DNA of 64,000 bases from Jeotgalibaca dankookensis (GCF_002005405.1 NZ_CP019728.1:1550001-1614000); one strand, 5' to 3'; positions 7,418-17,199 are shown, counted from the stretch's first letter. Notes: generated by a model not told the origin, from the sequence alone. Numbers and translations are program-made.

Positions 7418-9458
7418 TAACCTCCAATAAATCTCTATAAGCTTCTTCTATAATATCAATTTTTTTCTGAATTTCATTATAATTATCCGCACCATCTTGA
7501 TATGCTTTCATTCTTTTTAATTCTCTAGCTACAAAATACGCATCCGCTTCATCCGGCTCAAACGTATCAGCATTATAGTCTTGAGGTAACATTACATAAT
7601 CATAAATTTTTGACGTTGGTTTACCTGGATAAGTTCTTAAAATACGACCTCGCCTTTGAATAAATTCAGTTTGAGAATCAGTACTTGATAATATATATGC
7701 ATCTGTAACTTCCGGTAAGTTTATCCCCTGGTCTAAGCATTTTATAGCTACAAGAACATTTAATTTTCTTTCTTTAAACTGTGTCAATATTTTTTTCCGT
7801 TCATCAGAATTCACTTGACTTCTTATCTTTCTCAGTTTTACTCGTTCGATTTCGCTTAGTTTTTTTGCTACAATATCAATATGTTTTTCTTCGAATTTAT
7901 TTATATTATTGTTGTAACCTCCGGGAGAGCAGTAAACAATTGATTGATATTCATCATCTCTGCTTGAAAAGCTTGAAACTAGTTCATCAATTTTTGATGT
8001 CGAAGAGTTAGCAATTGTGGCGGTTATTTTTTCTATCTGATTTATTGCTTCTATGTTTTTTTTCAATAATTTTTCTTTATTAGTATAATAAATATTTCTA
8101 TATTGTTCTAAAGATTCTTTATCAAAGTATAATAACTTTATATAATATTCATAGTTATTTAAAAAACCACTTTTTATTGCCTCATTTAAAGAGTATGAAA
8201 AAACGATTCCTCCAAAAAAACTAATTAATTCTTTGCTTTCATTTTTATTTTTTCTGAACGGAGTGGCACTAATTCCTAAGCGGTAATTAAATATATCTTC
8301 TAGTTGTTCGAACTTCCTTCTAGTTGTTTCACTGCCAAAGCTATGTACTTCATCGGAAATAATCAATCTTTCAATTTTTGAAACATTAATTATTTCTATA
8401 AATTTATTACTAATAAAAGTATCCCTCGTAACAATTACGTTGATATACCCATGACTCATACTAGAAAGTCTTCTTATTCTATTTTTTAAAGTTCCTGGCC
8501 ATGAGGGGTTATCTCCAGAACAAATAATTGCTCTGGAACCACTATTAATTATATCTTCCTCCCATTGATATAAGAGTTCAATTTGAGGGACTACTATCAC
8601 AGTCACCATTTTTTTTATTTCTTTCGCTAATTCTTGATAACATGCTAACGCTGTAATTGTTTTACCAGTACCAGTTGCCATTTCTAAAAGCCCTCTATAG
8701 TTGTTTTCGCGCCAACTTTCTACAGCTTTCAACTGATATTTGTAGAGACTACTATACTTTTTATAGATATTAACTGTAGAAAATATATCTTCAGAGTTCG
8801 ACATGTTAGTTTTAGATATTCTTTCAATTTGTTCAATAAGTTCTTTAGTAACATCCAAGAGTATTAAGTCTGCTTTTTCTCCGCTCCAAATTTTATTAAA
8901 GTCATTTTCTATCTCATCCACGTATTTTTTATTTTCCCAATCATTTAGAACAACTAATGACTCATAATTATTAAACATTGCGTTATTTGTTTCATTATTA
9001 GAACCTGTAAATGCTAACCTGTTACCCTCGCTATCCTTAAATATACCCTTTTTATCATGAAACATACCTGTTCTTTCCGTGACCACAAATTTAATATCTA
9101 CTGCTTTTCGAGCGATTAAATTGGATATTAATGGGAGCGTTTTACTATCATCAGAAATTTTCTTTAATTCTGTAGCAATAAACTCTGATATTTTCTCCCT
9201 CATACCATATCCCAATCGTATATTCTCTTTATCTTCATCGGACATAAGTGGGGAGCAAAGTATCTGTATGTATAAGTTATTAATATTTATACTATCTTCA
9301 ATTTCTAATGCAAGATTTTCTAAAAATGAGGCAGAAAAATACCCCGAAATTCGTTTATACGACTCTGATTGTCTAATTGCTGGCTTATAGAATTCATCCA
9401 ACATCTTATTATCGTAAGATGTGTAAGATATCCTCCATTTTATTTTTTTTAAGCTCAT
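7395..9458 (-). CDS. PLD-nuclease/DExH helicase fusion, first gene of the putative defence operon
   Basis: In this 687-residue protein residues 1-190 resemble a phospholipase-D-type nuclease (FHDKKGIFKD near 132, GSNNET near 150). A superfamily 2 helicase follows: ATGTGKT near 262, DEVH near 370, SATPF near 397 and QRRGRILR near 603. The architecture resembles helicases annotated as restriction enzymes of DNA phosphorothioation (Dnd) systems, and PLD-helicases of other anti-phage systems. The ATG at 9458 follows a GAGGTGG site. It is likely the effector that unwinds and cleaves foreign DNA, under control of the downstream ATPase; that role is inferred. It differs from the PLD-helicase at the window start in motif sequence and helicase type. 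Confidence 0.85.
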   Translation of the reverse strand: MSLKKIKWRISYTSYDNKMLDEFYKPAIRQSESYKRISGYFSASFLENLALEIEDSININNLYIQILCSPLMSDEDKENIRLGYGMREKISEFIATELKKISDDSKTLPLISNLIARKAVDIKFVVTERTGMFHDKKGIFKDSEGNRLAFTGSNNETNNAMFNNYESLVVLNDWENKKYVDEIENDFNKIWSGEKADLILLDVTKELIEQIERISKTNMSNSEDIFSTVNIYKKYSSLYKYQLKAVESWRENNYRGLLEMATGTGKTITALACYQELAKEIKKMVTVIVVPQIELLYQWEEDIINSGSRAIICSGDNPSWPGTLKNRIRRLSSMSHGYINVIVTRDTFISNKFIEIINVSKIERLIISDEVHSFGSETTRRKFEQLEDIFNYRLGISATPFRKNKNESKELISFFGGIVFSYSLNEAIKSGFLNNYEYYIKLLYFDKESLEQYRNIYYTNKEKLLKKNIEAINQIEKITATIANSSTSKIDELVSSFSSRDDEYQSIVYCSPGGYNNNINKFEEKHIDIVAKKLSEIERVKLRKIRSQVNSDERKKILTQFKERKLNVLVAIKCLDQGINLPEVTDAYILSSTDSQTEFIQRRGRILRTYPGKPTSKIYDYVMLPQDYNADTFEPDEADAYFVARELKRMKAYQDGADNYNEIQKKIDIIEEAYRDLLEVNEYGFNK

Positions 9459-9849
9459 TTTATATCCACCTCACTTTATTTTTGGTTGTTATATATAAAC
9501 ATATTAACATATTCACAGAATAGATCATATTCAATATTAACGAATATCCCTTCTGATGTATTTAAATAATCTAAGTTAATATAAATTATAAATATAACAC
9601 TTCTTTTTTATCTAAATAGCCTCAACTATATTTTTTAGATTTTAATCAAATAAAGAATAAGCAAGTCACCTCTATGATAGCGCTAAATATATTGGTTTAT
9701 TATTTAATCCTCACCTCTCTTATGCACTATGTACAAAGATCTGTTTATTTTCTAGATGAATGGAGCTTCCTGTTTTCGTTCAAAAATAGTATGATAACAG
9801 CATAGCTATTATAAGAAGCTTCACGCTATAAATGTATCCGTTATCATTA
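9459..9849. other. Intergenic region between the defence operon and the Nramp pseudogene
   Basis: No coding frame is recognised. For the operon, a weak minus-strand promoter is possible: TTGAAT (complement of 9529-9534), a 17-bp spacer, and TATGTT (complement of 9506-9511). The stretch at 9829-9850 contains ATAATGATAAC on the reverse strand, vaguely Fur/MntR-box-like, upstream of the transporter promoter. Both calls are weak. Confidence 0.35.
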
Positions 9850-9878
9850 TTGTTTTGGCAATAAAACCAACATATAAA
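9850..9878 (+). promoter_or_regulatory. Promoter of the Nramp pseudogene
   Basis: TTGTTT (9850-9855), a 17-bp spacer and TATAAA (9873-9878) lie 36 nt before the ATG, which has an AGGAGGAATT ribosome site. The signals look intact although the gene is broken. Confidence 0.55.
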
Positions 9879-9913
9879 TAGTTGGAAAATTATAGGAATA
9901 GGAGGAATTATAC

Positions 9914-11157
9914 ATGAGTAGTAACACGAGAAATAAAAAAGGCTTTTTTGATCGTTTTAAGGACATAGGGCCTGCAGCAATTGTAACCAGTGCTTTTATT
10001 GGACCTGGTACCATTACAACCACAACAATTGCTGGGGTTAACTTTAAATACGAATTGCTTTAGGCAATTCTATTCTCTGGTTTTTCTTTGTTGGTTTTAA
10101 TGGAAATGTCACAAAGAATTGGTATTGTCTCTAATCGTGATATTGCCGAAGCATCTATCTCTACTTTTAATGACAATAAAACTGCAAGCCTAATTATTAA
10201 AGGTTTAATGGTCATTACTCTCTTTGCAACGGCTTTTGGATTTGAAGCTGGAAACTTAATTGGGGTTCTCTCGGTTTAGCTGATGTTTTAAGCTTACCGC
10301 AATGGGCAGCAGCTATCATTCTTGGCGGAGCAAGTTTTTATGCAGTTGTAGTAGGAACTGCCAAAACACTTGAAACATTAATGTCGATTTTTGTTGGTGT
10401 TATGGGAATTGTTTTTGTTATTACCATGTTTTTAGTTAGACCAGATTTCGGTGAAGTATTAAGAGGGTTTGTTCCAACAGGAATTCCTGATGGTTCTATT
10501 GTTAATATTGTTGCTTTAATTGGTACGACTTTAATTGGGATTAACTTGTTAATGAAAGCTATTACTACTGCTGAAAAATGGCAAGGAGAAGAACATTTGC
10601 CAGCAGCTCGTTTTGATACTGTTTTTAATGTGGGGATTGGTATTCTTATCACCGCAGCTATTGTTATTACTAGTGGAACTGTTTTATATGGAACTGGTAC
10701 GGTTGTAAGTAGTCCCATAATTTTCTCACAAATGTTGGAACCTGTTTTAGGAAACTCAGCACGTATGATTGGTGACGTTAGGATTGCTGCTGCTGGGTTA
10801 TCTTCAGCTATTGCAACACCACTTATTTTGAAAGTGGTTTTGGCTCGTCTCTTTAAATGGTAAGCAAATGGAACAAAAGCACGTGTAGCAGGTGGTTCCG
10901 CTGTTATTTTCGGAACAATATTTGCAGCGTTAGGAACAAGTCCAACGCAAATCATTATCTTTGCTTCTGCTTTTAGTGGTTTGTTCTTGCCTATCATAGC
11001 AATTTTAATCATGATTGCTGCAAACAACAAAAAATTACTAGGTAAACATAAAAATACAATTGTACAAAATATACTCGGTGGGATTGCAACTCTAGTAACA
11101 TTAGGATTGGGAATCAATAGCTTATTGAAATTCTTTACAAATCTCTCTAACCTATAA
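9914..11157 (+). pseudogene. mntH: Nramp-family Mn2+/Fe2+ transporter, inactivated
   Basis: Read across three lesions, the sequence encodes a nearly full-length Nramp (MntH-type) proton-coupled divalent metal transporter: GPAAIVTSAFIGPGTITT near the N-terminus, MEMSQRIGI, and hydrophobic segments through to the C-terminus. The lesions are an in-frame TAG at 10061 (where relatives have Trp), a frameshift near 10262-10270 after GNLIG, and a TAA at 10861. Promoter, ribosome site and most of the reading frame are preserved, so the inactivation looks recent. Three independent changes make a sequencing error unlikely. Loss would remove one manganese uptake route, unless another copy exists elsewhere. 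Confidence 0.88.
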
Positions 11158-11168
11158 TTTGGTGCTCA

Positions 11169-11310
11169 TTCATCATTAAAAGAGTATTTTATAATGCTAA
11201 TGATGAATTTTCGATAAAAATCATCATTGGAACTACTTTAATAGAATCTAATGATGAAAATAGTGCTTATTTCATCATTAGAAGGCGTAAAACAAATGCT
11301 AATGATGAAA
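11169..11310. repeat. Cluster of six alternating TAATGATGAA repeats
   Basis: A ~10-bp unit, TAATGATGAA or its complement TTCATCATTA, occurs six times within 142 bp in strictly alternating orientation: 11169-11178 (reverse), 11196-11207 (forward), 11220-11230 (reverse, imperfect), 11247-11260 (forward), 11270-11282 (reverse), 11298-11310 (forward). Neighbouring copies can form three stem-loops. A second cluster with the same unit lies at 37719-37860. The copies lie downstream of the Nramp pseudogene and immediately before the opp terminator. Confidence 0.75.
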
Positions 11311-11343
11311 AGAGTCAGGACAAAAATGTCCTGACTCTTTTTT
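11311..11343. terminator. Bidirectional terminator between Nramp pseudogene and opp operon
   Basis: AGAGTCAGGAC (11311-11321) and GTCCTGACTCT (11328-11338) form a perfect 11-bp stem with a 6-base loop. It is flanked by a T-run on the plus strand and, less regularly, by T-rich sequence on the minus strand. It ends the opp operon, whose last stop lies just upstream on the minus strand. Confidence 0.85.
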
Positions 11344-11347
11344 AATC

Positions 11348-12310
11348 TTAAGATAAGCCCAATACGTCCTCTTGATTATCTTGTTTCATCCATTCGGCTA
11401 CTTCTACTGCCGTTCCTAGTACAAAATGGCTCCCTTCAACTAAGTGTTGGCTACCCTGTTCGTAATCCAACCCGCTCGATTCATAATCGTATGTTAAAGC
11501 GACTCGCTTTTTCTCAATAGCTGAATTTGGATGGGGTATTGCCGAAATCAATGATTTCGTATAAGGATGAATCGGGTTAGAAAATATCTCTTCTGTTGTT
11601 CCCGTCTCAATCATATGTCCTAAATGAAGCACGCCAATCCGATCAGAGATATAGCGGACCATGGACAGGTCATGCGCAATAAAGAGATAAGCAACGTTTG
11701 TTTCTTCTTGAATTTCTTTCATCAAGTTAACAATTTGTGCTTGAATGGAAACATCTAGTGCACTAATTGCTTCATCGGCAATAATCAGCTCCGGATTCAT
11801 AATGAGCGCACGGGCGATACCCAGACGTTGGCGTTGGCCTCCTGAGAATTGGCTGGGGAAACGCCCCGCAAATTCCCGCGATAGACCAACACGCTCAAGA
11901 ATCTCCATCACTCGGTCTGCACGTTCTTTTTTACTACCTGCTTTACCGTGTATATCCAAGCCATGCGCAACAATATCCATGACATTCTTCCGTGGATTTA
12001 AACTAGCCATTGGATCTTGAAAAATCATCTGCATCTTTGTTCGAAGTGTTTCTGTAGTTGGTTTATCAAGTTTATTTGAAATGTCCAATCCTTTAAAACG
12101 AATCTCACCATCCGTAATTTCATGCAACCGAATGACAGAGCGTCCAATCGTTGATTTCCCACTCCCAGATTCGCCTACGAGTCCGTATGTTTCGCCTGGA
12201 TAAATATTAAAGGAGACTCCATCAACTGCTTTTACACTATAATGACGATTCACTTTAAAATGCTGTTTAAGATTTTCCACACTTAAAAGTGGTTCACTTA
12301 CTGATGCCAT
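11348..12310 (-). CDS. oppF: Oligopeptide ABC transporter ATP-binding protein OppF
   Basis: This 320-residue cytoplasmic ATPase of a peptide importer has Walker A GESGSGKS near residue 48, signature FSGGQRQRLGIAR, Walker B LIIADEAISALD and the C-terminal oligopeptide/dipeptide transporter extension (HPYTKSLISAIPHPN). With OppD it powers uptake through OppB and OppC. The ATG at 12310 has a GGAGGAGG site and overlaps the end of oppD by 17 nt. It is the last gene of oppABCDF, before a strong terminator. Confidence 0.93.
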   Translation of the reverse strand: MASVSEPLLSVENLKQHFKVNRHYSVKAVDGVSFNIYPGETYGLVGESGSGKSTIGRSVIRLHEITDGEIRFKGLDISNKLDKPTTETLRTKMQMIFQDPMASLNPRKNVMDIVAHGLDIHGKAGSKKERADRVMEILERVGLSREFAGRFPSQFSGGQRQRLGIARALIMNPELIIADEAISALDVSIQAQIVNLMKEIQEETNVAYLFIAHDLSMVRYISDRIGVLHLGHMIETGTTEEIFSNPIHPYTKSLISAIPHPNSAIEKKRVALTYDYESSGLDYEQGSQHLVEGSHFVLGTAVEVAEWMKQDNQEDVLGLS

Positions 12311-13379
12311 AGGCTGCCTCCTCCTTTCTCATGCGTTCAATTCGTTCGATTAACTCTTGTGGCAAATCATACTGCGGAGCGTGTTCACTTAGTAACCAAG
12401 TTGCCGCTGAATGTGTATGCGTTAGCTGGAACATAGGTGGCTCTTCTCGTCTATCAATTTCAAGCGCATAATTATTACGCGGATAAAAGGGGTCCCCCAC
12501 AATTTCTTTAGTCATATTAGGAGGATTGCCTGGTATTGAATACAATTTGCTTGTTTTCGTATCTAAGTCTGGCATAGCTAACAGTAATCCCCATGTATAA
12601 GGGTGTTGCGGGCGATAAAAGATATCGTCCGTTGTCCCTTTTTCTACAATTTTACCTGCATACATGACGTTCACATAATCTGCGACTTTGGCTACGACCC
12701 CCAAGTCATGGGTAATATAGATGACTGAAATACCCGTTTTCTCTTGAATATCTTGAATCAACTCTAATATTTTAGCTTGAATCGTCACATCGAGAGCCGT
12801 CGTTGGTTCATCACAAATTAGCACATCCGGGTCACAGGCAAGAGCAATTGCAATGACGATTCGCTGGCGCATTCCTCCCGATAAATGATGCGGATAATTA
12901 TTCATACGCGCTTCTGGATTCGTGATACCGACGAGTTCCAGTAATCGGACTGCTTTTTCATACGCTTCTTTTTTTGGTGTTTGATAATGTGTCAGCATTC
13001 CTTCCATTATCTGGTTACCCACACTCATGGTCGGGTCTAAGGAAGTCATGGGATCTTGAAAGACCATTGCGATGCGTTTACCATTAATAGTATGGCGCAT
13101 TTGTTTTTTCGATAGCTCTAGTAAATCTTGACAAGTATCTTGGTCATTGTCCTTATAATAATAATGAATTTGGCCGCTCTCAATAGCTCCATTCTTACTA
13201 AGAATACCCATAATGGCTTTAACGGTTACCGATTTTCCACTCCCGGATTCACCGACAATTGCGACTGTTTCACCTCTATACAAGTCTAAGTCAACACCAC
13301 GAACTGCACACAATTTTCCACCTGATGTTTTAAAACTAATGGCTAAATCTCTAATTTCTAATACTTTATCTCGTGTCAT
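12294..13379 (-). CDS. oppD: Oligopeptide ABC transporter ATP-binding protein OppD
   Basis: The 361-residue protein has Walker A GESGSGKS, signature LSGGMRQR, Walker [13 protein letters not shown] and H-loop YITHDLG. The C-terminal region ([15 protein letters not shown]) is typical of OppD/DppD nucleotide-binding subunits. A strong AAAGGAGG site precedes the ATG. It sits two bases after oppC and overlaps oppF, as expected for subunits of one importer. Confidence 0.93.
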   Translation of the reverse strand: MTRDKVLEIRDLAISFKTSGGKLCAVRGVDLDLYRGETVAIVGESGSGKSVTVKAIMGILSKNGAIESGQIHYYYKDNDQDTCQDLLELSKKQMRHTINGKRIAMVFQDPMTSLDPTMSVGNQIMEGMLTHYQTPKKEAYEKAVRLLELVGITNPEARMNNYPHHLSGGMRQRIVIAIALACDPDVLICDEPTTALDVTIQAKILELIQDIQEKTGISVIYITHDLGVVAKVADYVNVMYAGKIVEKGTTDDIFYRPQHPYTWGLLLAMPDLDTKTSKLYSIPGNPPNMTKEIVGDPFYPRNNYALEIDRREEPPMFQLTHTHSAATWLLSEHAPQYDLPQELIERIERMRKEEAAYGISK

Positions 13380-13381
13380 CG

Positions 13382-14419
13382 TTAGACCTCCTTTAGGGTT
13401 GGATCAAGTGCATCGCGTAAGCCATCTGCTAATAAGTTAAAACTTAGCATTAAAAGCGCAAATACTAGTACTGGTGGAACAATCATATAGAAATGTGTTG
13501 TCAATGACTTAAAGTTTTCCGAGATTAAAGAGCCTAGCGAAGCCATTGGCACAGGTATTCCAATCCCAACAAAGGCTAAAAATGCTTCTGTAAAAATTGC
13601 GTTAGGAATCGAAAACATTGACATAATAAGGAGCTGGGAAAAAATGTTCGGTAATACTTCCTTGTACATAATTGGAAAGTCCTTGGCTCCCATTGTACGA
13701 GCTGCCAAAACATACTCACTCTCTTTTAATTTTAGCATGGAGGCACGAGCAATTCGGCTCATCCCAATCCAACCCGTTAAAGCAATCGCTAAGGTGATAC
13801 TGAGTAACCCGGGTTTTAAAATAATAATTAATAAGGTGACCACAACGAGACTAGGAATACCATTAATGATTTCCAAAACTCGCTGCATAATTGTATCCAC
13901 TCTACCACCATAGTAGCCCGAAACCATGCCATAAGTCATCCCAATCAATACATCCGCAATAACGGCTACTAAAGCAATATAAAGTGATATTCTGGTTCCC
14001 ATCCACGTTCTGGTAAACAAATCTCTCCCCAACACATCAGTTCCAAACCAGTGATAAACATCTTCACCACCTGCTAGAGTTTCATACTTATTAACAACCA
14101 GTTCTCCAGTCGACGTTTTTAAAGTCTCAGAGCCGTCAAACAGACCTACTTTTTCTAATAGTGGGATGCGTGGAGCCATACTCTCATGTCCGGATATTTG
14201 TTGATCAAATTCGTAACCTGACATAAGTGGCCCGGCAAAAGCCATAAAAGAAATAAATATGATCATGACAAAGCCAAAAACTGAGCCTTTATTTCGGGCA
14301 ACACGTTTAATCATTTGTTTCCATCGTGCTTCTTCAGAGTAATCCTCCTCAATGGTTAGTACTCCTGTAGTACCAATAAATTTGAATGATTCTGCTGTTT
14401 TGTTTATTGAGTTATCCAT
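13382..14419 (-). CDS. oppC: Oligopeptide ABC transporter permease OppC
   Basis: This integral membrane permease of 345 residues has a cytoplasmic N-terminus, a first membrane segment near residues 45-65, a long extracytoplasmic loop and five more hydrophobic segments. The binding-protein-dependent transport signature is seen as ARTMGAKDFPIMYKEVLPN, which contacts the ATPases. I chose the ATG at 14419 because AAAGGAG is seven bases upstream; the ATG at 14425 lies too close to that site. It overlaps the end of oppB by 8 nt, so translation is probably coupled. Confidence 0.92.
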   Translation of the reverse strand: MDNSINKTAESFKFIGTTGVLTIEEDYSEEARWKQMIKRVARNKGSVFGFVMIIFISFMAFAGPLMSGYEFDQQISGHESMAPRIPLLEKVGLFDGSETLKTSTGELVVNKYETLAGGEDVYHWFGTDVLGRDLFTRTWMGTRISLYIALVAVIADVLIGMTYGMVSGYYGGRVDTIMQRVLEIINGIPSLVVVTLLIIILKPGLLSITLAIALTGWIGMSRIARASMLKLKESEYVLAARTMGAKDFPIMYKEVLPNIFSQLLIMSMFSIPNAIFTEAFLAFVGIGIPVPMASLGSLISENFKSLTTHFYMIVPPVLVFALLMLSFNLLADGLRDALDPTLKEV

Positions 14420-15353
14420 TTCCATTCTCCTTTACCAAACGAATTCTTGGGTCAAGGACACCGTACAGAATATCCACTACTAACATGATGCCAACATACA
14501 TGGCGCTATATACAAATGCCAAAGCTAAGATTACATTATAGTCATTTGATTGGATTGCTTGAATCATCAATTGACCGATTCCTGGAATTGAAAATATTTT
14601 TTCAACTACGAGGCTACCAGTCATTAAACTAACAATCAGTGGTCCAAGAATGGTAATGATTGAAATGGAGGCATTACGTAACGCATGTTTAAGGATTAAC
14701 TGCATACCAGATACCCCTTTACTTTCAACCAGTTGCATGTAATCGGAATTCATGACCTCTATCATCTCGGTTCGAGTAAAACGTGCAATGGTTGCTGTAA
14801 CCGTCATACTCAAAGCTAAAGCAGGTAAGACGTAAGCAACCGCCCCTTGATCTTGACTGTAGAGCATAGGAAACCAACCAAGTCGGAATCCTAAATAATA
14901 AGAAAGTCCTAATGCAAAAACGTAAGAAGGAATAGATACTCCAATAACGGAAAAGAAAGTTGCAGCTGTATCAATCATTGTATTGTGTTTTAGAGCTGCC
15001 ACAGTTCCTAAAATTAATCCTAAAATACTACCAATTACAATCGAAACTGCTCCTAAAGTCAAAGATATAGGCAAGCGGTTTTTTAAAAGGAGTGATACTG
15101 GCGTATTTTTTGAGATAGTATAAGAATCTCCAAAGTCACCTACAAGCATATTTTTTAAGTAACGGAAAAATTGTACAAAAACGGAATCATTCAAACCGTA
15201 CTTCTCCCTTAAAATCATTTGTTGTTCAATGGATAACTTTTCATCGTTAAAAGGAGACCCAGGCATCCATTGCATCAGTGTAAAGAGGACAAGAATAATC
15301 ACAAACAAAGTCAAAATGGATAAAAGAACACGTTTTGCAATATATTTTTTCAT
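14412..15353 (-). CDS. oppB: Oligopeptide ABC transporter permease OppB
   Basis: This 313-residue permease has an N-terminal membrane segment and the conserved LFTLMQWMPGSPF region of OppB/DppB proteins. Five further membrane segments are visible, with the EAA-type loop VESKGVSGMQLILKHALRN. It pairs with OppC to form the translocation channel. AAAGGAAG precedes the ATG. A 118-nt gap separates it from oppA; I see no clear terminator there, so the operon is probably continuous, possibly with processing that favours oppA. Confidence 0.92.
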   Translation of the reverse strand: MKKYIAKRVLLSILTLFVIILVLFTLMQWMPGSPFNDEKLSIEQQMILREKYGLNDSVFVQFFRYLKNMLVGDFGDSYTISKNTPVSLLLKNRLPISLTLGAVSIVIGSILGLILGTVAALKHNTMIDTAATFFSVIGVSIPSYVFALGLSYYLGFRLGWFPMLYSQDQGAVAYVLPALALSMTVTATIARFTRTEMIEVMNSDYMQLVESKGVSGMQLILKHALRNASISIITILGPLIVSLMTGSLVVEKIFSIPGIGQLMIQAIQSNDYNVILALAFVYSAMYVGIMLVVDILYGVLDPRIRLVKENGNG

Positions 15354-15471
15354 TTGAGTCTTCCTTTCTATTTTATTAAAAATGAAAAAGGATGCTGTGA
15401 CTGCTTCTAGTCGGATAAACCCAACCGTTGCCTTGTCATGTATGCACCCTCTTCATTATTACAAGTTCGTA

Positions 15472-17142
15472 TTAATCGATTGTCGCATTCTTAAACACAC
15501 GTGGTACTCCGACAGAATGGAAATCAACTCCAGAAACGTTACTCTTAATCATTACGGCACTACCTTTTTGGTAGACTGGTAATACACTGGCATCATCAAG
15601 AATGATTTGTTCTGCTTCTTTTAACGCTTCCCAGCGGGCTTCTTTATCTAATGATAACTCGCCGTTTTGAGAAGAGAAAATCAGTTCGTCATATTCTGCA
15701 TTTGTCCAACTACCATCATTATTAGAGCCGTCTGTTACCCATAAATCCAAGTAAGTCATCGGGTCAGCATAGTCAGGTCCCCATCTGGTTAGACCAAGAT
15801 CATAGTCTTTACTCTTCATACGATCGAGACGTGTTTTCTTAGGCATTTGTTCAATTTCAATTGTGACACCTTCAAGGTTTTCTTCAATTTGTGACTTCAA
15901 CATTTGAGAAACGTTAACAGCACTTTCAGTATCTTCTACCAACATACTGAATGTAAATTCTTCAGCAGCCAATTCGTCTTTTGCTTCTTCAAACAAAGCA
16001 ACCGCTGCTTCCGGATCATATTCCAGGTAAGTTCCGGTTGTTGAACGGAAGTCTTCCCCGTCTGGTCCATTGGCCAAGTCAACCGGTACTATATAATTAG
16101 CTGGTTTGGAGCCATCCTTTAATGCTGTATTAACAATGGATTCCTTATCAATAGAGGTTGCAATTGCTTTCCTCAAATTTGCGTTATCCAAACCTTCTAC
16201 CATTGTATTAGGAGAAATATACCAAACAAAACCGTCTTGAATATTAACAAATTCAGGATCATCCTTGAATAAATCTACTTGTTCTCCCGCTAAAGCAACG
16301 ACATCAATATCGCCATTTTGGTAAGACAGCATTGTTTGTTGGGAATCCTTAATAACTTGGAAATTTAATGCATCAATCGCAACATTTTCTGCGTCGTAAT
16401 AATCTTCATTTTTAACCAATTTAATGGATGTTGTAAGTGGCTCATACGCTTCTACTTTAAAGGCACCGTTAGCAATGAGCGTATCTGCTGAAGTTCCATA
16501 GTCATCCCCTACTTCTTCCATAAAGGCTTGATTCATAGGAAAGAATGAAATAAATGCCATTAAACTTTCGAAGTATGGGACAGGGTTAGATAGTTTCACT
16601 TCAAGCGTTTTATCGTCAAGGGCGGTCACACCCAATTGATCGGGATCAGCGGTACCATCAATAACATCTCCGGCATTTTCAACCCCTGCAATTCCCATGA
16701 TATAAGCATACTCACTACCTGTATCAGGGTCTGCTAACCGGCGCCAAGCATATACGAAGTCATCCGCAGTAACCGGATCTCCATTCGTCCAAGAAGCATC
16801 TCTTAATTTGAAGGTATAGGTTAAACCGTCCTCACTCATCTCGGCTGATTCTGCCATTCCTAAAACAGGATCACCAGAAGAATCAAGCTGATAGAGACCT
16901 TCGATGATACTAGAAATAACTTCAAACGAAGCTCCATCTGTTCCAATTTGTGGATCCATTGAGGCAACTTCAACATCAAATTGCACATCTAAGGTTTTAT
17001 CCCCATTTGTCCCGGTTGTGGCAGAATCCATGTTTGAATTCGCATCTGCAGAATCATTACCGCTGTCAGTTCCACATGCGGCCAGCAGTGTTAGCGCAGC
17101 TAAACTTGTAGCATATAATTTCAATCTTTTTTTATGTTTCAT
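15472..17142 (-). CDS. oppA: Oligopeptide-binding lipoprotein OppA
   Basis: The 556-residue extracellular solute-binding protein (SBP family 5) begins with a lysine-rich start, a hydrophobic segment and lipobox LAAC (Cys near residue 22), then a Ser/Asp/Asn linker. It is therefore exported and lipid-anchored. The peptide-binding fold is supported by LDVQFDVEVASMDPQ, TYTFKLRDASWTNGDPVTADDFVYAWRR-type motifs and the C-terminal RWGPDYADPMTYLDL region. It captures oligopeptides for OppBCDF. The ATG at 17142 has an AAGGAGG site. It is the first gene of the operon, behind a near-consensus promoter. Confidence 0.93.
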   Translation of the reverse strand: MKHKKRLKLYATSLAALTLLAACGTDSGNDSADANSNMDSATTGTNGDKTLDVQFDVEVASMDPQIGTDGASFEVISSIIEGLYQLDSSGDPVLGMAESAEMSEDGLTYTFKLRDASWTNGDPVTADDFVYAWRRLADPDTGSEYAYIMGIAGVENAGDVIDGTADPDQLGVTALDDKTLEVKLSNPVPYFESLMAFISFFPMNQAFMEEVGDDYGTSADTLIANGAFKVEAYEPLTTSIKLVKNEDYYDAENVAIDALNFQVIKDSQQTMLSYQNGDIDVVALAGEQVDLFKDDPEFVNIQDGFVWYISPNTMVEGLDNANLRKAIATSIDKESIVNTALKDGSKPANYIVPVDLANGPDGEDFRSTTGTYLEYDPEAAVALFEEAKDELAAEEFTFSMLVEDTESAVNVSQMLKSQIEENLEGVTIEIEQMPKKTRLDRMKSKDYDLGLTRWGPDYADPMTYLDLWVTDGSNNDGSWTNAEYDELIFSSQNGELSLDKEARWEALKEAEQIILDDASVLPVYQKGSAVMIKSNVSGVDFHSVGVPRVFKNATID

Positions 17143-17171
17143 TTATATTCCTCCTTATAGCTGCCCGAACA

Positions 17172-17199
17172 TTAACATTAGATTAGAATTTAATGTTAA
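17172..17199. promoter_or_regulatory. Inverted repeat in the oppA leader, possible operator
   Basis: TTAACATTA (17172-17180) and TAATGTTAA (17191-17199) form a perfect 9-bp inverted repeat with a 10-bp spacer. It lies between the -10 box and the ribosome site of oppA. It could bind a repressor of the peptide-uptake operon or form a leader hairpin. Confidence 0.45.

Noticed and set aside
9829-9850. Fur/MntR-like box upstream of the Nramp pseudogene
   Set aside because: Only part of the sequence fits a GATAATGAT-type box and the symmetry is poor; not listed as an operator.
10338-11117. 259-codon open frame on the minus strand
   Set aside because: It is the antisense of the Nramp pseudogene, with Pro/Ile/Thr-rich composition typical of a shadow of hydrophobic codons and no ribosome site.
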